Below, one piece after another: positions 25,091-33,870 of a stretch of 64,000 nt of DNA (position 1 is the first letter of the stretch; each line of letters opens with the position of its first letter). Source of the stretch: Bradyrhizobium tropiciagri (GTDB lineage: Bacteria > Pseudomonadota > Alphaproteobacteria > Rhizobiales > Xanthobacteraceae). Where the stretch lies: positions 744,001 through 808,000 of the forward strand of contig NZ_JAFCKF010000002.1 of NCBI RefSeq assembly GCF_018130545.1, written 5' to 3'. Position numbers and translations under genes: made by a program. A model generated the notes under the pieces. The model was not told where the DNA came from and ran no database searches. It saw only the letters and a list, made by a program, of their open reading frames with translations.

Positions 25091-26899
25091 ATGAGCAACG
25101 TCATTCCCGACACCCAACCCGCCCCCAAATTCAACGCCGAAGCCTTCGCCATGAACATCGCCCGGGCGATGGAGAGCAGCGGCCAGGCGCTGGCCGCCTA
25201 TCTCAAGCCGCGCCAGACTGGGGAGGTCCGCGACAAGCCGCCGAACGAGTTCGGTGAGGTCATCAAGACCTTCAGCGTGATTGCCGAATACTGGCTGTCC
25301 GACAAGGAGCGCGCCTCGTCGCTGCAGATGCAGCTCGGCAAGGACTACCTCGATCTCTGGGGCTCGGCGGTGCGCCGCATGGCCGGCGAAGCCGACGCCA
25401 AGCCGGCAATCCTGCCGGCCCCCCGCGACAAGCGCTTCCAGGACCCGGAGTGGAAGTCGAACCAGTTCTTCGACTTCATCCTGCAGCTTTATCTCTTGAC
25501 CTCGAAATGGGCGCAGCAGCTGGTCCATGAGGCCGACGGGATCGATCCGCACACCCGCAAGAAGGCCGAATTCTACGTTCAGCAGATCAGCAACGCGCTG
25601 GCGCCGTCGAACTTCGTGCTGACCAATCCGGAAGTGCTGCGCGCCACCGTCGAGACCAATGGCGACAATCTGGTGCGCGGCATGAAGATGCTGGCCGAGG
25701 ACATCGAGGCCGGCCACGGCACGCTGCGGATCCGCCAGTCCGATTCGAGCAATCTCGAGGTCGGCCTCAACATGGCGACGACGCCGGGCAAGGTGATCTA
25801 CCAGAACGAGCTGATGCAGCTGATCCAGTATTCCCCGGCAACCGAGAACGTGCTGCGCACGCCGCTCCTGATCGTGCCGCCCTGGATCAACAAGTTCTAC
25901 ATCCTCGATCTGCGCCCCGAGAAATCCTACGTCAAATGGTGCGTCGACCAGGGCATCACGGTGTTCGTGATCTCCTGGGTCAATCCGGACAAGGAGCTCG
26001 GCAAGAAGACCTGGGCCGACTACATGACCGAAGGTCCGCTCACGGCGATGGACGTGATCGAGAAGGCCACCGGCGAGATGAAGGTGCACACCGCCGGCTA
26101 TTGCGTCGGCGGCACCCTGCTCGCCTCGACGTTGGCCTATCTCGCCGAGAAGCGCCGCCAGCGCGTGACCTCGGCGACGTTCTTTGCCGCGCAAGTCGAC
26201 TTCACCCATGCCGGCGACCTCCTGGTGTTCGTCGACGAGGACCAGATCTCGGCGCTCGAACGCGACATGCAGGAATCCGGCGTGCTCGAAGGCAGCAAGA
26301 TGGCGATGGCCTTCAACATGCTGCGCTCCAACGACCTGATCTGGTCGTATGTCGTGAACAATTACCTGAAGGGCCAGCCGCCCTCCTCGTTCGACCTGCT
26401 GCACTGGAATTCGGATGCGACGCGGATGCCGTCGTCGAACCATTCCTATTATCTGCGCAACTGCTATCTGGAGAACCGGCTGTCCACCGGCACGATGGTG
26501 CTCGACAACACGCTGCTCGATCTGTCGAAGGTGAAGGTGCCGGTCTACAACCTCGCCGCCCGCGAGGATCACATCGCGCCGGCGGAATCGGTGCTGTACG
26601 GTTCGCAGTTCTTCGGCGGTCCGGTGAAGTATGTGCTGTCCGGCTCCGGCCATATCGCCGGCGTGGTCAATCCGCCTGCGTCGAAGAAGTACCAATACTG
26701 GACCAACGACAACATCAGGGACATCAAGCTCGCCGACTGGCTGAAGGGCGCCGAGGAGCACAAGGGCTCGTGGTGGCCCGACTGGCGCGGCTGGCTGGAG
26801 AGCCATGATCCGGAGATGGTTCCAGCGCGCACGGTGGGGTCGAACGGAATGCAGGCGCTCGAGGATGCCCCGGGCAGCTATGTCCGCGTCCGCGCGTAG
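25091..26899 (+). CDS. phaC: Poly(3-hydroxyalkanoate) synthase, class I
   Basis: This granule-associated enzyme of about 602 residues polymerises (R)-3-hydroxyacyl-CoA into PHA storage polymer. The alpha/beta-hydrolase core has the lipase-like box GYCVGG with catalytic Cys338, Asp493 in AAREDHIAP and His521 in SGSGHIAG. The length and the ~180-residue N-terminal domain fit class I (PhaC alone, no PhaE or PhaR subunit). The start at 25091 is preceded by CCCTCAG; an in-frame ATG at 25055 is also possible. No phaA, phaB or phasin gene lies nearby. The ~290 bases upstream, shared with the divergent lipoprotein, carry its promoter. Confidence 0.93.
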   Translation: MSNVIPDTQPAPKFNAEAFAMNIARAMESSGQALAAYLKPRQTGEVRDKPPNEFGEVIKTFSVIAEYWLSDKERASSLQMQLGKDYLDLWGSAVRRMAGEADAKPAILPAPRDKRFQDPEWKSNQFFDFILQLYLLTSKWAQQLVHEADGIDPHTRKKAEFYVQQISNALAPSNFVLTNPEVLRATVETNGDNLVRGMKMLAEDIEAGHGTLRIRQSDSSNLEVGLNMATTPGKVIYQNELMQLIQYSPATENVLRTPLLIVPPWINKFYILDLRPEKSYVKWCVDQGITVFVISWVNPDKELGKKTWADYMTEGPLTAMDVIEKATGEMKVHTAGYCVGGTLLASTLAYLAEKRRQRVTSATFFAAQVDFTHAGDLLVFVDEDQISALERDMQESGVLEGSKMAMAFNMLRSNDLIWSYVVNNYLKGQPPSSFDLLHWNSDATRMPSSNHSYYLRNCYLENRLSTGTMVLDNTLLDLSKVKVPVYNLAAREDHIAPAESVLYGSQFFGGPVKYVLSGSGHIAGVVNPPASKKYQYWTNDNIRDIKLADWLKGAEEHKGSWWPDWRGWLESHDPEMVPARTVGSNGMQALEDAPGSYVRVRA

Positions 26900-26972
26900 C
26901 GCGGGCTCTTCCGCTCAGCTATAAACAGGCGATCCCGGCGGTCGGGAATCGCATTGACGTGAGGGGGAGACA

Positions 26973-27371
26973 ATGACGCGCGAACTGTTCTGGCTGTCGC
27001 TGACGGTGATCCTGACCGGCATTTTGTGGGTCCCCTACATCATCAATCGCTGTCAGGTGCGCGGCCTCTCCGGCGCCATGGGCAATCCCTCGCGCGGCGA
27101 CAAGCCTCACGCCGAATGGGCCAACCGGCTGATGTTCGCCCACGACAACGCGGTCGAGAATCTCGTGATCTTCGCGCCGCTGGTCTTGATCCTCAACGCG
27201 GCCGACTATTCCACCAAATGGACCGTGCTCGCCTGCGCCGTCTATTTCTGGGCCCGCGTCGCGCATCTGATCGTCTACACACTCGGCCTGCCGGTGTTCC
27301 GCACGCTGGCCTTCACGGTCGGCTTCATCGCCCAAGCGGTGCTGGCACTCGCGATCTTCAAGGCTCTCTGA
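26973..27371 (+). CDS. MAPEG-family membrane protein
   Basis: The 132-residue integral membrane protein has four predicted helices. It shows the MAPEG pattern of a conserved Arg/Asn near the second helix (RLMFAHDNAVENLVIFAPLVLI) and an Arg in the third helix (YFWARVAHLIVYTLGLP). Family members include membrane glutathione transferases and eicosanoid enzymes, and bacterial ones are mostly uncharacterised. GAGGGGGAGA lies just upstream of the ATG. It follows phaC in the same direction but after a 73-base spacer. Confidence 0.85.
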   Translation: MTRELFWLSLTVILTGILWVPYIINRCQVRGLSGAMGNPSRGDKPHAEWANRLMFAHDNAVENLVIFAPLVLILNAADYSTKWTVLACAVYFWARVAHLIVYTLGLPVFRTLAFTVGFIAQAVLALAIFKAL

Positions 27372-27411
27372 ACTGCAGATTCCGGCCGGTCGCGGCGCAG
27401 CCGCGCCGGCG

Positions 27412-28005
27412 CTATGCTTCGTTCTTGCGCACCACGATGTGCAGCATCGTGGCAGGCGCTTCATCAAAGCTCTTGATCTCGCTGGTGTCGGACGAAACTT
27501 GCATCCACGCCCCTGACGCGGCGTAGGTCGCCACCAGCCATTCGGCCGCGGGATAATTGTAGTAGCGGCCGATGCTGTCGCGGCCGTCGTCATGGCCGAT
27601 CTTGTAGCTCGCGTAGAACAGGCCGCCGGGTTTCAACGCCCGATGGATGCGACCGAGGATGCCGGCCAGTTCGTCGCGCGGCACGTGCAGCAGGCACGCG
27701 CTGGCCCAGACGCCGTCATAGGCATCGAGGTCCCCGAGCTCATCGAACAGCATCGCCTCGACGGGATGATTGATGCGGCGCGCCGCGACCTCAGCCATTT
27801 CGGGTGAACCGTCGGTCGCACGCACCACAAAGCCTTCAGCGAGCATGACCGCGGCATGATTGCCGGCGCCGCAGCCGAGCTCGAGGATCGCCCCGCCCGG
27901 CGGCAGCAGCTTGAGGAAAGCGACCAGCCGGGCAGACGGCGCTTTCGCCCACCCGGCATAGGCCTCGGCATTGCGCCGGTAGAATTGCAGCGTGGCGTCG
28001 TCCAC
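27412..28005 (-). CDS. Class I SAM-dependent methyltransferase
   Basis: The 197-residue protein has SAM-binding motif I ILELGCGAGNHA near residue 42, an acidic residue at the end of strand 2 (TDGSPEM), motif post-I VWASACLLHVP and RALKPGGLFYASY. It resembles the small Methyltransf_11/25 type acting on unknown small molecules. The C-terminal half carries a hydrophobic cap-like segment. GTG at 28005 follows GAGGGGCGCATC. It lies 16 bases downstream of the type II argC on the same strand and is likely translated from the same message. No biosynthetic partner is visible. Confidence 0.8.
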   Translation of the reverse strand: MDDATLQFYRRNAEAYAGWAKAPSARLVAFLKLLPPGGAILELGCGAGNHAAVMLAEGFVVRATDGSPEMAEVAARRINHPVEAMLFDELGDLDAYDGVWASACLLHVPRDELAGILGRIHRALKPGGLFYASYKIGHDDGRDSIGRYYNYPAAEWLVATYAASGAWMQVSSDTSEIKSFDEAPATMLHIVVRKNEA

Positions 28006-28021
28006 GATGCGCCCCTCGTTG

Positions 28022-28999
28022 TCAGCTGTCGGCGAGCCCGAGCATCAGCCGCATGTTCTGGACCGCGGCGCCTGAGGCCCCCTTGCCCAGATTGTCGAGC
28101 CGCGCGACCAGCACCGCCTGCCGGTGCTTGTCGCTGGCGAAGACATAGAGCTCGAGCTGGTTGGTCTCATTGAGCGCCTCCGGTTCGATCTTGCCGCCCT
28201 TGCTGGCCTCGTTCTGCAGCGGCATCGCGGAAACATATTTGCTGCCCGCGTACCACTTCGCGAGCGCGGCTTGCAGATCGGCACCATCAGGCTTGCCCGG
28301 CAGCGCGTCGAGCTGCAGCGGCACCGAGACCAGCATGCCCTGCCGGTAGTTGCCGACCGACGGGATGAAGAGCGGCCGCCGCGTCAGATGCGAGTAGAGC
28401 TGCATCTCCGGCACATGCTTGTGCTCAAAACCGAGCCCATAGAGATGGAACGCCGGCGCCGAGCCGTCCTCGAAGCTCGACATCATCGTCTTGCCGCCGC
28501 CCGAATAGCCGCTCACCGCGTTGATGGTGACCGGATAATCCGCAGGCAGCAGGCCGGCGTCGACGATCGGCCGCAGCAGCGCGATCGCGCCGGTCGGATA
28601 GCAGCCGGGATTCGAGACCTTTTTCGCGTGGCGGATCTTATCGGCCTGGTCGGGCGCGAGCTCGGCGAAGCCATAGGCCCAGTCGGGCGCGACCCGATAG
28701 GCGGTCGACGCGTCGAGCACCTTGGGCGCTGAATTGCCCATGGTGTCGATCAGCGCGACGGTTTCCTTGGCGGCCTCATCGGGCAGGCAGAGGATCACGA
28801 GGTCGACCTCCTCCATCAGCGCGCGCTTGGCACCGGCATCCTTCCGCTTGTCCTCGGCGATGTGCTTCACGGCGACGTCGCCGATCGAATGCAGCCGCTC
28901 CTGGATGCCGAGCCCGGTGGTGCCGGACCCGCCATCGACAAACACGGTGGCCTTGGTCGCACCGCTCTTGGTCTTCGGATTGGTGTCGGTGAGGGTCAT
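28022..28999 (-). CDS. argC: N-acetyl-gamma-glutamyl-phosphate reductase, type II (short form)
   Basis: The 325-residue enzyme makes N-acetylglutamate semialdehyde for arginine synthesis. The glycine-rich nucleotide site is VDGGSGTTGLGIQERL near residue 22, the catalytic Cys133 lies in SNPGCYPTG, and a His-rich FEHKHVPEM segment follows. It belongs to the short type II family, while its upstream neighbour is type I, so both families sit side by side on one strand. AAGGAG precedes the ATG. The pair shares little sequence beyond the active-site motifs, so it is not a recent duplication. It may instead serve a specialised pathway or be a back-up. Confidence 0.92.
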   Translation of the reverse strand: MTLTDTNPKTKSGATKATVFVDGGSGTTGLGIQERLHSIGDVAVKHIAEDKRKDAGAKRALMEEVDLVILCLPDEAAKETVALIDTMGNSAPKVLDASTAYRVAPDWAYGFAELAPDQADKIRHAKKVSNPGCYPTGAIALLRPIVDAGLLPADYPVTINAVSGYSGGGKTMMSSFEDGSAPAFHLYGLGFEHKHVPEMQLYSHLTRRPLFIPSVGNYRQGMLVSVPLQLDALPGKPDGADLQAALAKWYAGSKYVSAMPLQNEASKGGKIEPEALNETNQLELYVFASDKHRQAVLVARLDNLGKGASGAAVQNMRLMLGLADS

Positions 29000-29120
29000 G
29001 GCACGCTCCTTTCGAGCTCGTTCGTTTCGTTTGCTAACACATCTGGCCGCGCCTGCGCCGCCAATCCGGAACTGTTATCCCTAGCCTGAGCGCATCCTCG
29101 TCCACAACAACAACCCCCGC

Positions 29121-30167
29121 TCACGGAAACAGCGCGATCTGCTCCAGTCCGGTGGTTTCGGGCAAGCCGAACATCAGGTTCATGTTCTGGATCGCCTGCC
29201 CGGCAGAACCCTTCACGAGATTGTCGAGCGTCGAGAGCACGATGGCGCGGTTCTTGATCCGGTCGGCGACGACGCCGATCTGAACGTAATTGGAACCACG
29301 CACGTTCTGCGTCTGGGGCAGCACGCCCTTCTTCGTCACATATACGAACGGCTCGTTGGCGTAGGCCTTTTCCAGCTCGGCGCGCAAATCGTCCGGCGTA
29401 GCCCCGTTGAGCTTGACATAGGATGTGCAGAACTCACCCCGCGCCATCGGAATGAGATGCGGGGTGAAGTTCACTGTCACAGCCGAGCCAGCGGCCGCGC
29501 CGATCTCCTGCTCGATCTCCGCCGAGTGTCGATGGCTTCCGATCGAATAGGGCGACAACCCTTCGCCGGCTTCGCTGAACAGCGTGTTCTGCTTCAGTCC
29601 GCGTCCGGCGCCGGTGACGCCCGACTTTGCGTCGATGATGATGTCGTCGACGTCGATCAGCTTTGCCTTCGCCAGCGGAACAAGCGCCAGCAGCACCGCT
29701 GTCGGATAGCAGCCGGGACAGGCCACCAGCCGCGCGGCCGTGATCTTCTCCCGGTAGAGTTCGGTCAGCCCATAGACGGCCTCGTGCTGCAATTCGAGCG
29801 CCCGGTGCTCATGGCCGTACCATTGCGCGTAGCTGTCTTTGTTGCGCAGCCGGAAATCCGCGGACATATCGAGGATCTTGATTCCGGGATTGGCTTTCAG
29901 CACCGCGGCGATGATTTCTTGCGTCGTCCCGTGCGGCAGTCCGCAGAACGCGGCGTCGAGCCGCGTCCAGTCGACCTTTTCCCATTCCACGAGTTTTGGC
30001 AGGTCGAGCATGAAGAAGTGAGGAAATACCTCGCTCATCGTCTTGCCGGCATGGGTGTTGGCGGTAAGCGCGGTGATTTCGGCATTGGGGTGCCGCGCCA
30101 ACAGGCGCACCGCGTCGGCGCCTGTGTAGCCGGACGCGCCCAAGATTCCGATTTTCTTCTTCGTCAT
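29121..30167 (-). CDS. argC: N-acetyl-gamma-glutamyl-phosphate reductase, type I
   Basis: The 348-residue enzyme of arginine biosynthesis has ILGASGYTGADAVRLLARHP near its N-terminus, CGLPHGTT (about 75) and catalytic Cys153 in VACPGCYPTAV, with KSGVTGAGRGLKQNTLFSE downstream. This is the usual long type I form. Its ATG overlaps the paiB stop by one base (TAATG), so translation is probably coupled to paiB. The type II argC follows 121 bases downstream. The transcript appears to begin at the leader promoter near 31,020. Confidence 0.95.
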   Translation of the reverse strand: MTKKKIGILGASGYTGADAVRLLARHPNAEITALTANTHAGKTMSEVFPHFFMLDLPKLVEWEKVDWTRLDAAFCGLPHGTTQEIIAAVLKANPGIKILDMSADFRLRNKDSYAQWYGHEHRALELQHEAVYGLTELYREKITAARLVACPGCYPTAVLLALVPLAKAKLIDVDDIIIDAKSGVTGAGRGLKQNTLFSEAGEGLSPYSIGSHRHSAEIEQEIGAAAGSAVTVNFTPHLIPMARGEFCTSYVKLNGATPDDLRAELEKAYANEPFVYVTKKGVLPQTQNVRGSNYVQIGVVADRIKNRAIVLSTLDNLVKGSAGQAIQNMNLMFGLPETTGLEQIALFP

Positions 30168-30838
30168 TACTCGCTCCTCGGAAGCGCAGTCATCTCGGTC
30201 TGTGTCATCGCGAAAGCCTGCGGGCGCACCTCGCGCATCAATGCCGCGATGTCCCGGGCACCGGCTTCGGCCTGCAATGCGAGCGTGTTACCGACCGCCG
30301 CAAAGTCTGTTTCAGACTTATGCTGGTTCAGCTTGAAGCTGCCCTCCACCTCTTCCACCGTCATCTCGAGGCCCACGATGGCCTTCTTCATTGCTTCCAG
30401 CCGCGCGGCGGTCATCTTGCCCGTCACCCACGGCTTTTTCGGCAGCAGCCGGTCCTCGAACTTGGCGCTCAGGACGTCGATCTGAAGGCCAAGTTCTTCG
30501 CCCGACAGGGTCCGGACCGGCCCCGTCAGATGCACGGCCTGATAGAGCCAGGTCGGCACCTGGTCGGGCGACACGTACCAGTCGGGCGACACATAGGCAT
30601 CCGCGCCGGTGACGGCCAGCAGCCAGGACATCCCGTTGGCCAGCTTTACCAGCGGATTGTGACGGGCAACATGAAACAGCGCCCGCGGCGTGCCGTCGGC
30701 GGCATAGGTCAGATAGAACGGCAGCGCGGAGGCGATCGGCTTGCCGCCGTCCCACGCGCAGGCCAAGCCGAAACCGCGCGCTTCCGCGAAGCCGAGGCTC
30801 GCGGCGCGGTCAGGCTTGAATACCGGTGGCGTATACAT
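30167..30838 (-). CDS. PaiB-like FMN-binding split-barrel protein
   Basis: The 223-residue protein belongs to the FMN_bind_2/PaiB family, named from a Bacillus negative regulator of sporulation and protease genes. The family core with MYTPPVFKPDR at the N-terminus, SALPFYLTYAADGTP, FHVARHNPL and SPDWYVSPDQVPTW is present. FMN binding is a family prediction, and regulation is unproven in rhizobia. AGGAG at 30847-30851 precedes the ATG at 30838 by 8 bases; a GTG three codons earlier is too close to it. The stop overlaps the argC start. The AGGAG box could be masked by CTCCT at 30861-30865. Confidence 0.86.
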   Translation of the reverse strand: MYTPPVFKPDRAASLGFAEARGFGLACAWDGGKPIASALPFYLTYAADGTPRALFHVARHNPLVKLANGMSWLLAVTGADAYVSPDWYVSPDQVPTWLYQAVHLTGPVRTLSGEELGLQIDVLSAKFEDRLLPKKPWVTGKMTAARLEAMKKAIVGLEMTVEEVEGSFKLNQHKSETDFAAVGNTLALQAEAGARDIAALMREVRPQAFAMTQTEMTALPRSE

Positions 30839-30901
30839 GGTCGACACTCCTGCATGACGAAGGAGCCGCCCGATCGAACCGCGTGTCTTTTTGAGGAGAG
30901 C

Positions 30902-30924
30902 GCCGCGGGATCAGATCCGGCGGC
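30902..30924 (-). promoter_or_regulatory. Hairpin after the leader peptide
   Basis: On the minus strand GCCGC-C-GGATC-T-GATCC-C-GCGGC folds into a symmetric hairpin with one C-C mismatch. It is followed by GCTCTCCTCAAAAAG. The weak U content argues against an efficient intrinsic terminator, but it could be a pause or Rho-linked site. Confidence 0.4.
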
Positions 30925-30936
30925 AGAGGCGATGGT

Positions 30937-31011
30937 CTAAACGCGAGCGACCGCCCATACCGCGAGAATGCGGCGGCGGCGGGCGATGATGATGGTCGCG
31001 GCGTTGATCAT
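30937..31011 (-). CDS. Probable leaderless leader peptide upstream of paiB-argC (24 aa)
   Basis: The short frame is MINAATIIIARRRRILAVWA then VARV and stop. It is rich in Ile (three in a row), four consecutive Arg (CGC) codons, and Leu/Val. It has no ribosome site; instead its ATG is placed 7-8 bases after a strong -10 (see promoter entry), like the DAHP synthase leader at 5355. After its stop lies a hairpin (30902-30924) and then paiB-argC. Arg codons before an argC operon suggest arginine-sensing attenuation. Branched-chain sensing (III, IL, V) is the alternative. The downstream hairpin lacks a good T run, so attenuation is unproven. Confidence 0.55.
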   Translation of the reverse strand: MINAATIIIARRRRILAVWAVARV

Positions 31012-31018
31012 GGGCGCG

Positions 31019-31047
31019 GCTATAAGGCCGCGCCCCTTTGGCGTCAA
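31019..31047 (-). promoter_or_regulatory. Promoter of the paiB-argC leader
   Basis: On the minus strand a -35 TTGACG (31042-31047), a 17-base spacer and a -10 TATAGC (31019-31024) form a strong sigma-70 promoter. The expected start is at or within two bases of the leader-peptide ATG (31011). The promoter lies just after the upstream MBL-gene stop, so the paiB-argC transcript is probably independent of that gene. Confidence 0.7.
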
Positions 31048-31057
31048 GATAAACCGT

Positions 31058-32047
31058 TCAGATCGCCGGATTCCACGGCGCGGGCACGACGCGGTAGCCG
31101 GCGCCGTCTTTGACCACATTGCCGAGGCCCGGGAACGGATAGTGGAAGCCCTGCACCTGGAGCCGCTCCGCGACCACCATGTCGTAGATGCGGCGGCGGG
31201 TCTTCTCCGCGACGTCGCCGTCCTGGTCGAAGAACGCATGCCAGCCGGGATTGGTCGCGAACAGGTTCGGATTGTTGGTGACGTCGGACTGGATGAACAC
31301 CTTGTCCGCCCCCGAGGCCAGCACGTAGGAGGTGTGGCCCGGCGTATGGCCGACAGTCTCGACCGAGGTCAGGCCGGGCGCGATCTCCTTGCCCCACTCA
31401 TAGGGCGTCACCTTTTTCTTCAAGCCGGCTTCGAAGATGTTGCGGTTGTTCTTGAACAGGCCGGCCATGCGGCCGGCCGGCGCCCGGCTCATCTCGCCGT
31501 CGTCCATCCAGAATTTCCATTCGGTCGCCGGCACCAGCACCTCGGCATTCGGAAATGCCGGCGTGCCTTCGGCGGTCAGCAGGCCGTTCACGTGGTCGCC
31601 GTGGAAATGCGAGATCACGACCATGTCGACATTCTTGGGGTCGAATCCGGCCGCGACGAAATTGTCGGCGAACAGGCCGTTGGCGCCCTTCGTGCTGGCC
31701 TTCGCCAGCGCGCCATTGCCGGTGTCGATCACGACCAGCTTGCCGCCGGTGTTGAGCACGATCGGCGCGAACCAGATCGTCATCATGTCGCGCGGCATGA
31801 ACGCCTTCTCCAGCGCCGCGTTGACGTCATCCCGCTTCGCGTTCGGAATGAAGCTGTCTTCCAGCTTGAAGACGTTCTTGCCGTCGGACACCGCGGTGAC
31901 CATGATGTCGCCGACCTTGTAGCGATAGAAGCTCGGCGCCTGCTTGTCGGCTGCGGGCGCCGCGGCGGCCGCAGGCGCGGCTGACAACAGCGGCGCGGCG
32001 GCGATGCCGGCCGCGCCAGCGAGTGCGTGACGTCGTGTCAATTCCAT
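31058..32047 (-). CDS. Exported metallo-beta-lactamase-fold hydrolase
   Basis: The 329-residue protein has the N-terminus MELTRRHALAGAAGIAAAP, a twin-arginine-like signal, with mature start around residue 31. The MBL zinc site is complete: SHFHGDH (His147, His149, Asp151, His152), GHTPGHTSY and DVTNNP with the bridging Asp. Family members include lactonases, arylsulfatases and other hydrolases. The tail of the sequence matches the type with C-terminal VQGFHYPFPGLG, often a quorum-type lactonase or a similar enzyme, but the substrate cannot be fixed. The folded, metal-loaded protein would be exported by Tat to the periplasm. Confidence 0.83.
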   Translation of the reverse strand: MELTRRHALAGAAGIAAAPLLSAAPAAAAAPAADKQAPSFYRYKVGDIMVTAVSDGKNVFKLEDSFIPNAKRDDVNAALEKAFMPRDMMTIWFAPIVLNTGGKLVVIDTGNGALAKASTKGANGLFADNFVAAGFDPKNVDMVVISHFHGDHVNGLLTAEGTPAFPNAEVLVPATEWKFWMDDGEMSRAPAGRMAGLFKNNRNIFEAGLKKKVTPYEWGKEIAPGLTSVETVGHTPGHTSYVLASGADKVFIQSDVTNNPNLFATNPGWHAFFDQDGDVAEKTRRRIYDMVVAERLQVQGFHYPFPGLGNVVKDGAGYRVVPAPWNPAI

Positions 32048-32270
32048 GTGGTGTCCTCCCAGTGAATCGGTGATGCGCCCGGTGGAAGCCGCGCCTTCTG
32101 CGCGTGGTTTTATCAGCGTTTCGATGCGCGCGCGATGACGATGGCGCGAACCACCGTCCTCTCGGCTTACCCCGCACGGCCAGCGATATTCCCGGCCGCG
32201 ACGCGATGACGTTACGACTTGGCGGCGCGGACCACGGCGATCGCGCGCCGCGAATCCGTTTCAGGAAATT

Positions 32271-33779
32271 TCAGGGTTTCCTGAGGAAATAGTCATCGCC
32301 TCCCAGTGAACCGTAGACAAACGGCTCCTGGCTGTTGCCGGTCGCCGCCATCACGTCGTCGCGGACCAGGCCGAAGAACTTGCGAATTTCGACGCCCGGC
32401 CTCTGCATGTTCCGGATCACGGCGCGCGCGAACGGGCTGTTGTCCTGCCCGTCCGTTCCGTCCATCGCGGTCTGCCCGGCCTTGGCGGAATAAGCCACCA
32501 GCGTCGCGCTCGCGTCGGGCTCGATCCGCGCCAATCCTCGCCCGACCGAACGGCTGGTGACCGTCCGCGCCATGTCGCGCAGGAACGGGTTGTCCCGGCA
32601 GGCATCGAGGATGACGAGATGCAGCTTTCGCGCGCCCTCGACGCTCGCCAGCACCGCATCAAGCGGCACCGCCTCGAATTGAACCGCGCGATCGGTCTTC
32701 AGTTTGGCATCCACCGGGATCAGGTAATTAGTGCCATTCACCTCGATGCCGTGGCCGGCGTAATAGACCAGCGCCCAGTCAGCCTGGGCGGCCTCGGCCG
32801 AGAATTCGTTGAGCGCCTGGCGCATCGCCGGAGCGCCGAGATTGTCGTCAAGCCTGACGGTCTTGAAACCGGCAGCCCGAAGCGCATCCGCGACGGCGGC
32901 CGCGTCATGTTGCGGATTGGGCAAGCGTGGCACCGAAACATAGTCGCTGTTGCCGATGACCAGCGCCACGCGCGTCTCGCCGCCCGGCGCGTCGCTTGCG
33001 GTGACCGGCGGCGCGGGATCATTCTGAGGCGCGGCGGCGACAACCGGAGGAGCCACAGCAGGCGTGAGCTGCTGCGCAGGCTTGGGCTGCGGCATCGCCG
33101 CTGGCGCTGCGGCCCCGGCACGCTCGCGAGCCTCGGCCAATGCCGCCTGGGTGACGCTCGACGGGTCGAGCCTGCCAGCCTGCGCGATATCTGCCCGCGC
33201 CTTGTCCGCCAGCCCCGCCTGCTCATAGGCGATGGCGCGCGCACGAAACGTCTTGGCCGCGCGAGGATCGAGACGGACGGACTCGTCGAGATCAGCGAAC
33301 GCTTTCTGGTTGTCACCCTTGCCCTGCCAGGCGACCCCACACACGCGGTAAGCAACCGCATTGCGCGGATTGATCCGGATGATGGCGTTGCAATCGTCCA
33401 GCGCACGATCGAACTCGCCGTTCTTGGAATAGGCGGATGCGCGATCGAGGACGGTCATCGTATCGTTTCGGCCGAGGCCGATCGCCTGCGTGTAGTCCTT
33501 GATCGCCTCGTCGTACTTCTTGATCTGGAAATAGACCCCGCCACGGTTGGCATAGGCCAGCCCGGACTCCGGGAAGCGCTGGATGATTCCGTCGAGGGCA
33601 GACAGCGCACCCTGGTAGTCGCCGCGCTTGAAGAGCGCGATCGCGGCACTGTTGGAGCGCGCCACCGCGGGATTCTTTTCAGGTGTGCTTTGAATGGTCT
33701 GCGCCGAAGCTGGCACTACGGTCGCAGATGCCACGGCAACCGCCACGAACACCGCCAGCCCGCACCAAAACCGATTCAT
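32271..33779 (-). CDS. Exported TPR and caspase-domain (peptidase C14) protein
   Basis: The 502-residue protein has a signal peptide (cut near PASAQ), several TPR-type helical repeats at about residues 40-215, a Pro/Ala linker (about 225-265) and a caspase fold from about residue 268. It starts with RVALVIGNSDY and has the catalytic His343 in YYAGHGIE and Cys394 in LDACRDNP. Such bacterial orthocaspases are exported and usually cut after basic residues. Here both catalytic residues are present. A second, TPR-less caspase protein lies at 41488. The start at 33779 is the ATG before the signal peptide; a 45-residue N-terminal extension is not supported. Confidence 0.85.
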   Translation of the reverse strand: MNRFWCGLAVFVAVAVASATVVPASAQTIQSTPEKNPAVARSNSAAIALFKRGDYQGALSALDGIIQRFPESGLAYANRGGVYFQIKKYDEAIKDYTQAIGLGRNDTMTVLDRASAYSKNGEFDRALDDCNAIIRINPRNAVAYRVCGVAWQGKGDNQKAFADLDESVRLDPRAAKTFRARAIAYEQAGLADKARADIAQAGRLDPSSVTQAALAEARERAGAAAPAAMPQPKPAQQLTPAVAPPVVAAAPQNDPAPPVTASDAPGGETRVALVIGNSDYVSVPRLPNPQHDAAAVADALRAAGFKTVRLDDNLGAPAMRQALNEFSAEAAQADWALVYYAGHGIEVNGTNYLIPVDAKLKTDRAVQFEAVPLDAVLASVEGARKLHLVILDACRDNPFLRDMARTVTSRSVGRGLARIEPDASATLVAYSAKAGQTAMDGTDGQDNSPFARAVIRNMQRPGVEIRKFFGLVRDDVMAATGNSQEPFVYGSLGGDDYFLRKP

Positions 33780-33870
33780 GCCCTGCCCTCCATCCGGCCA
33801 CGGCAGAACGGCGAAATCCGGCTTCCCGGATTTGTCTGCGAGGCTGTGGCGCGCCTGCGCTGGCGAATAG

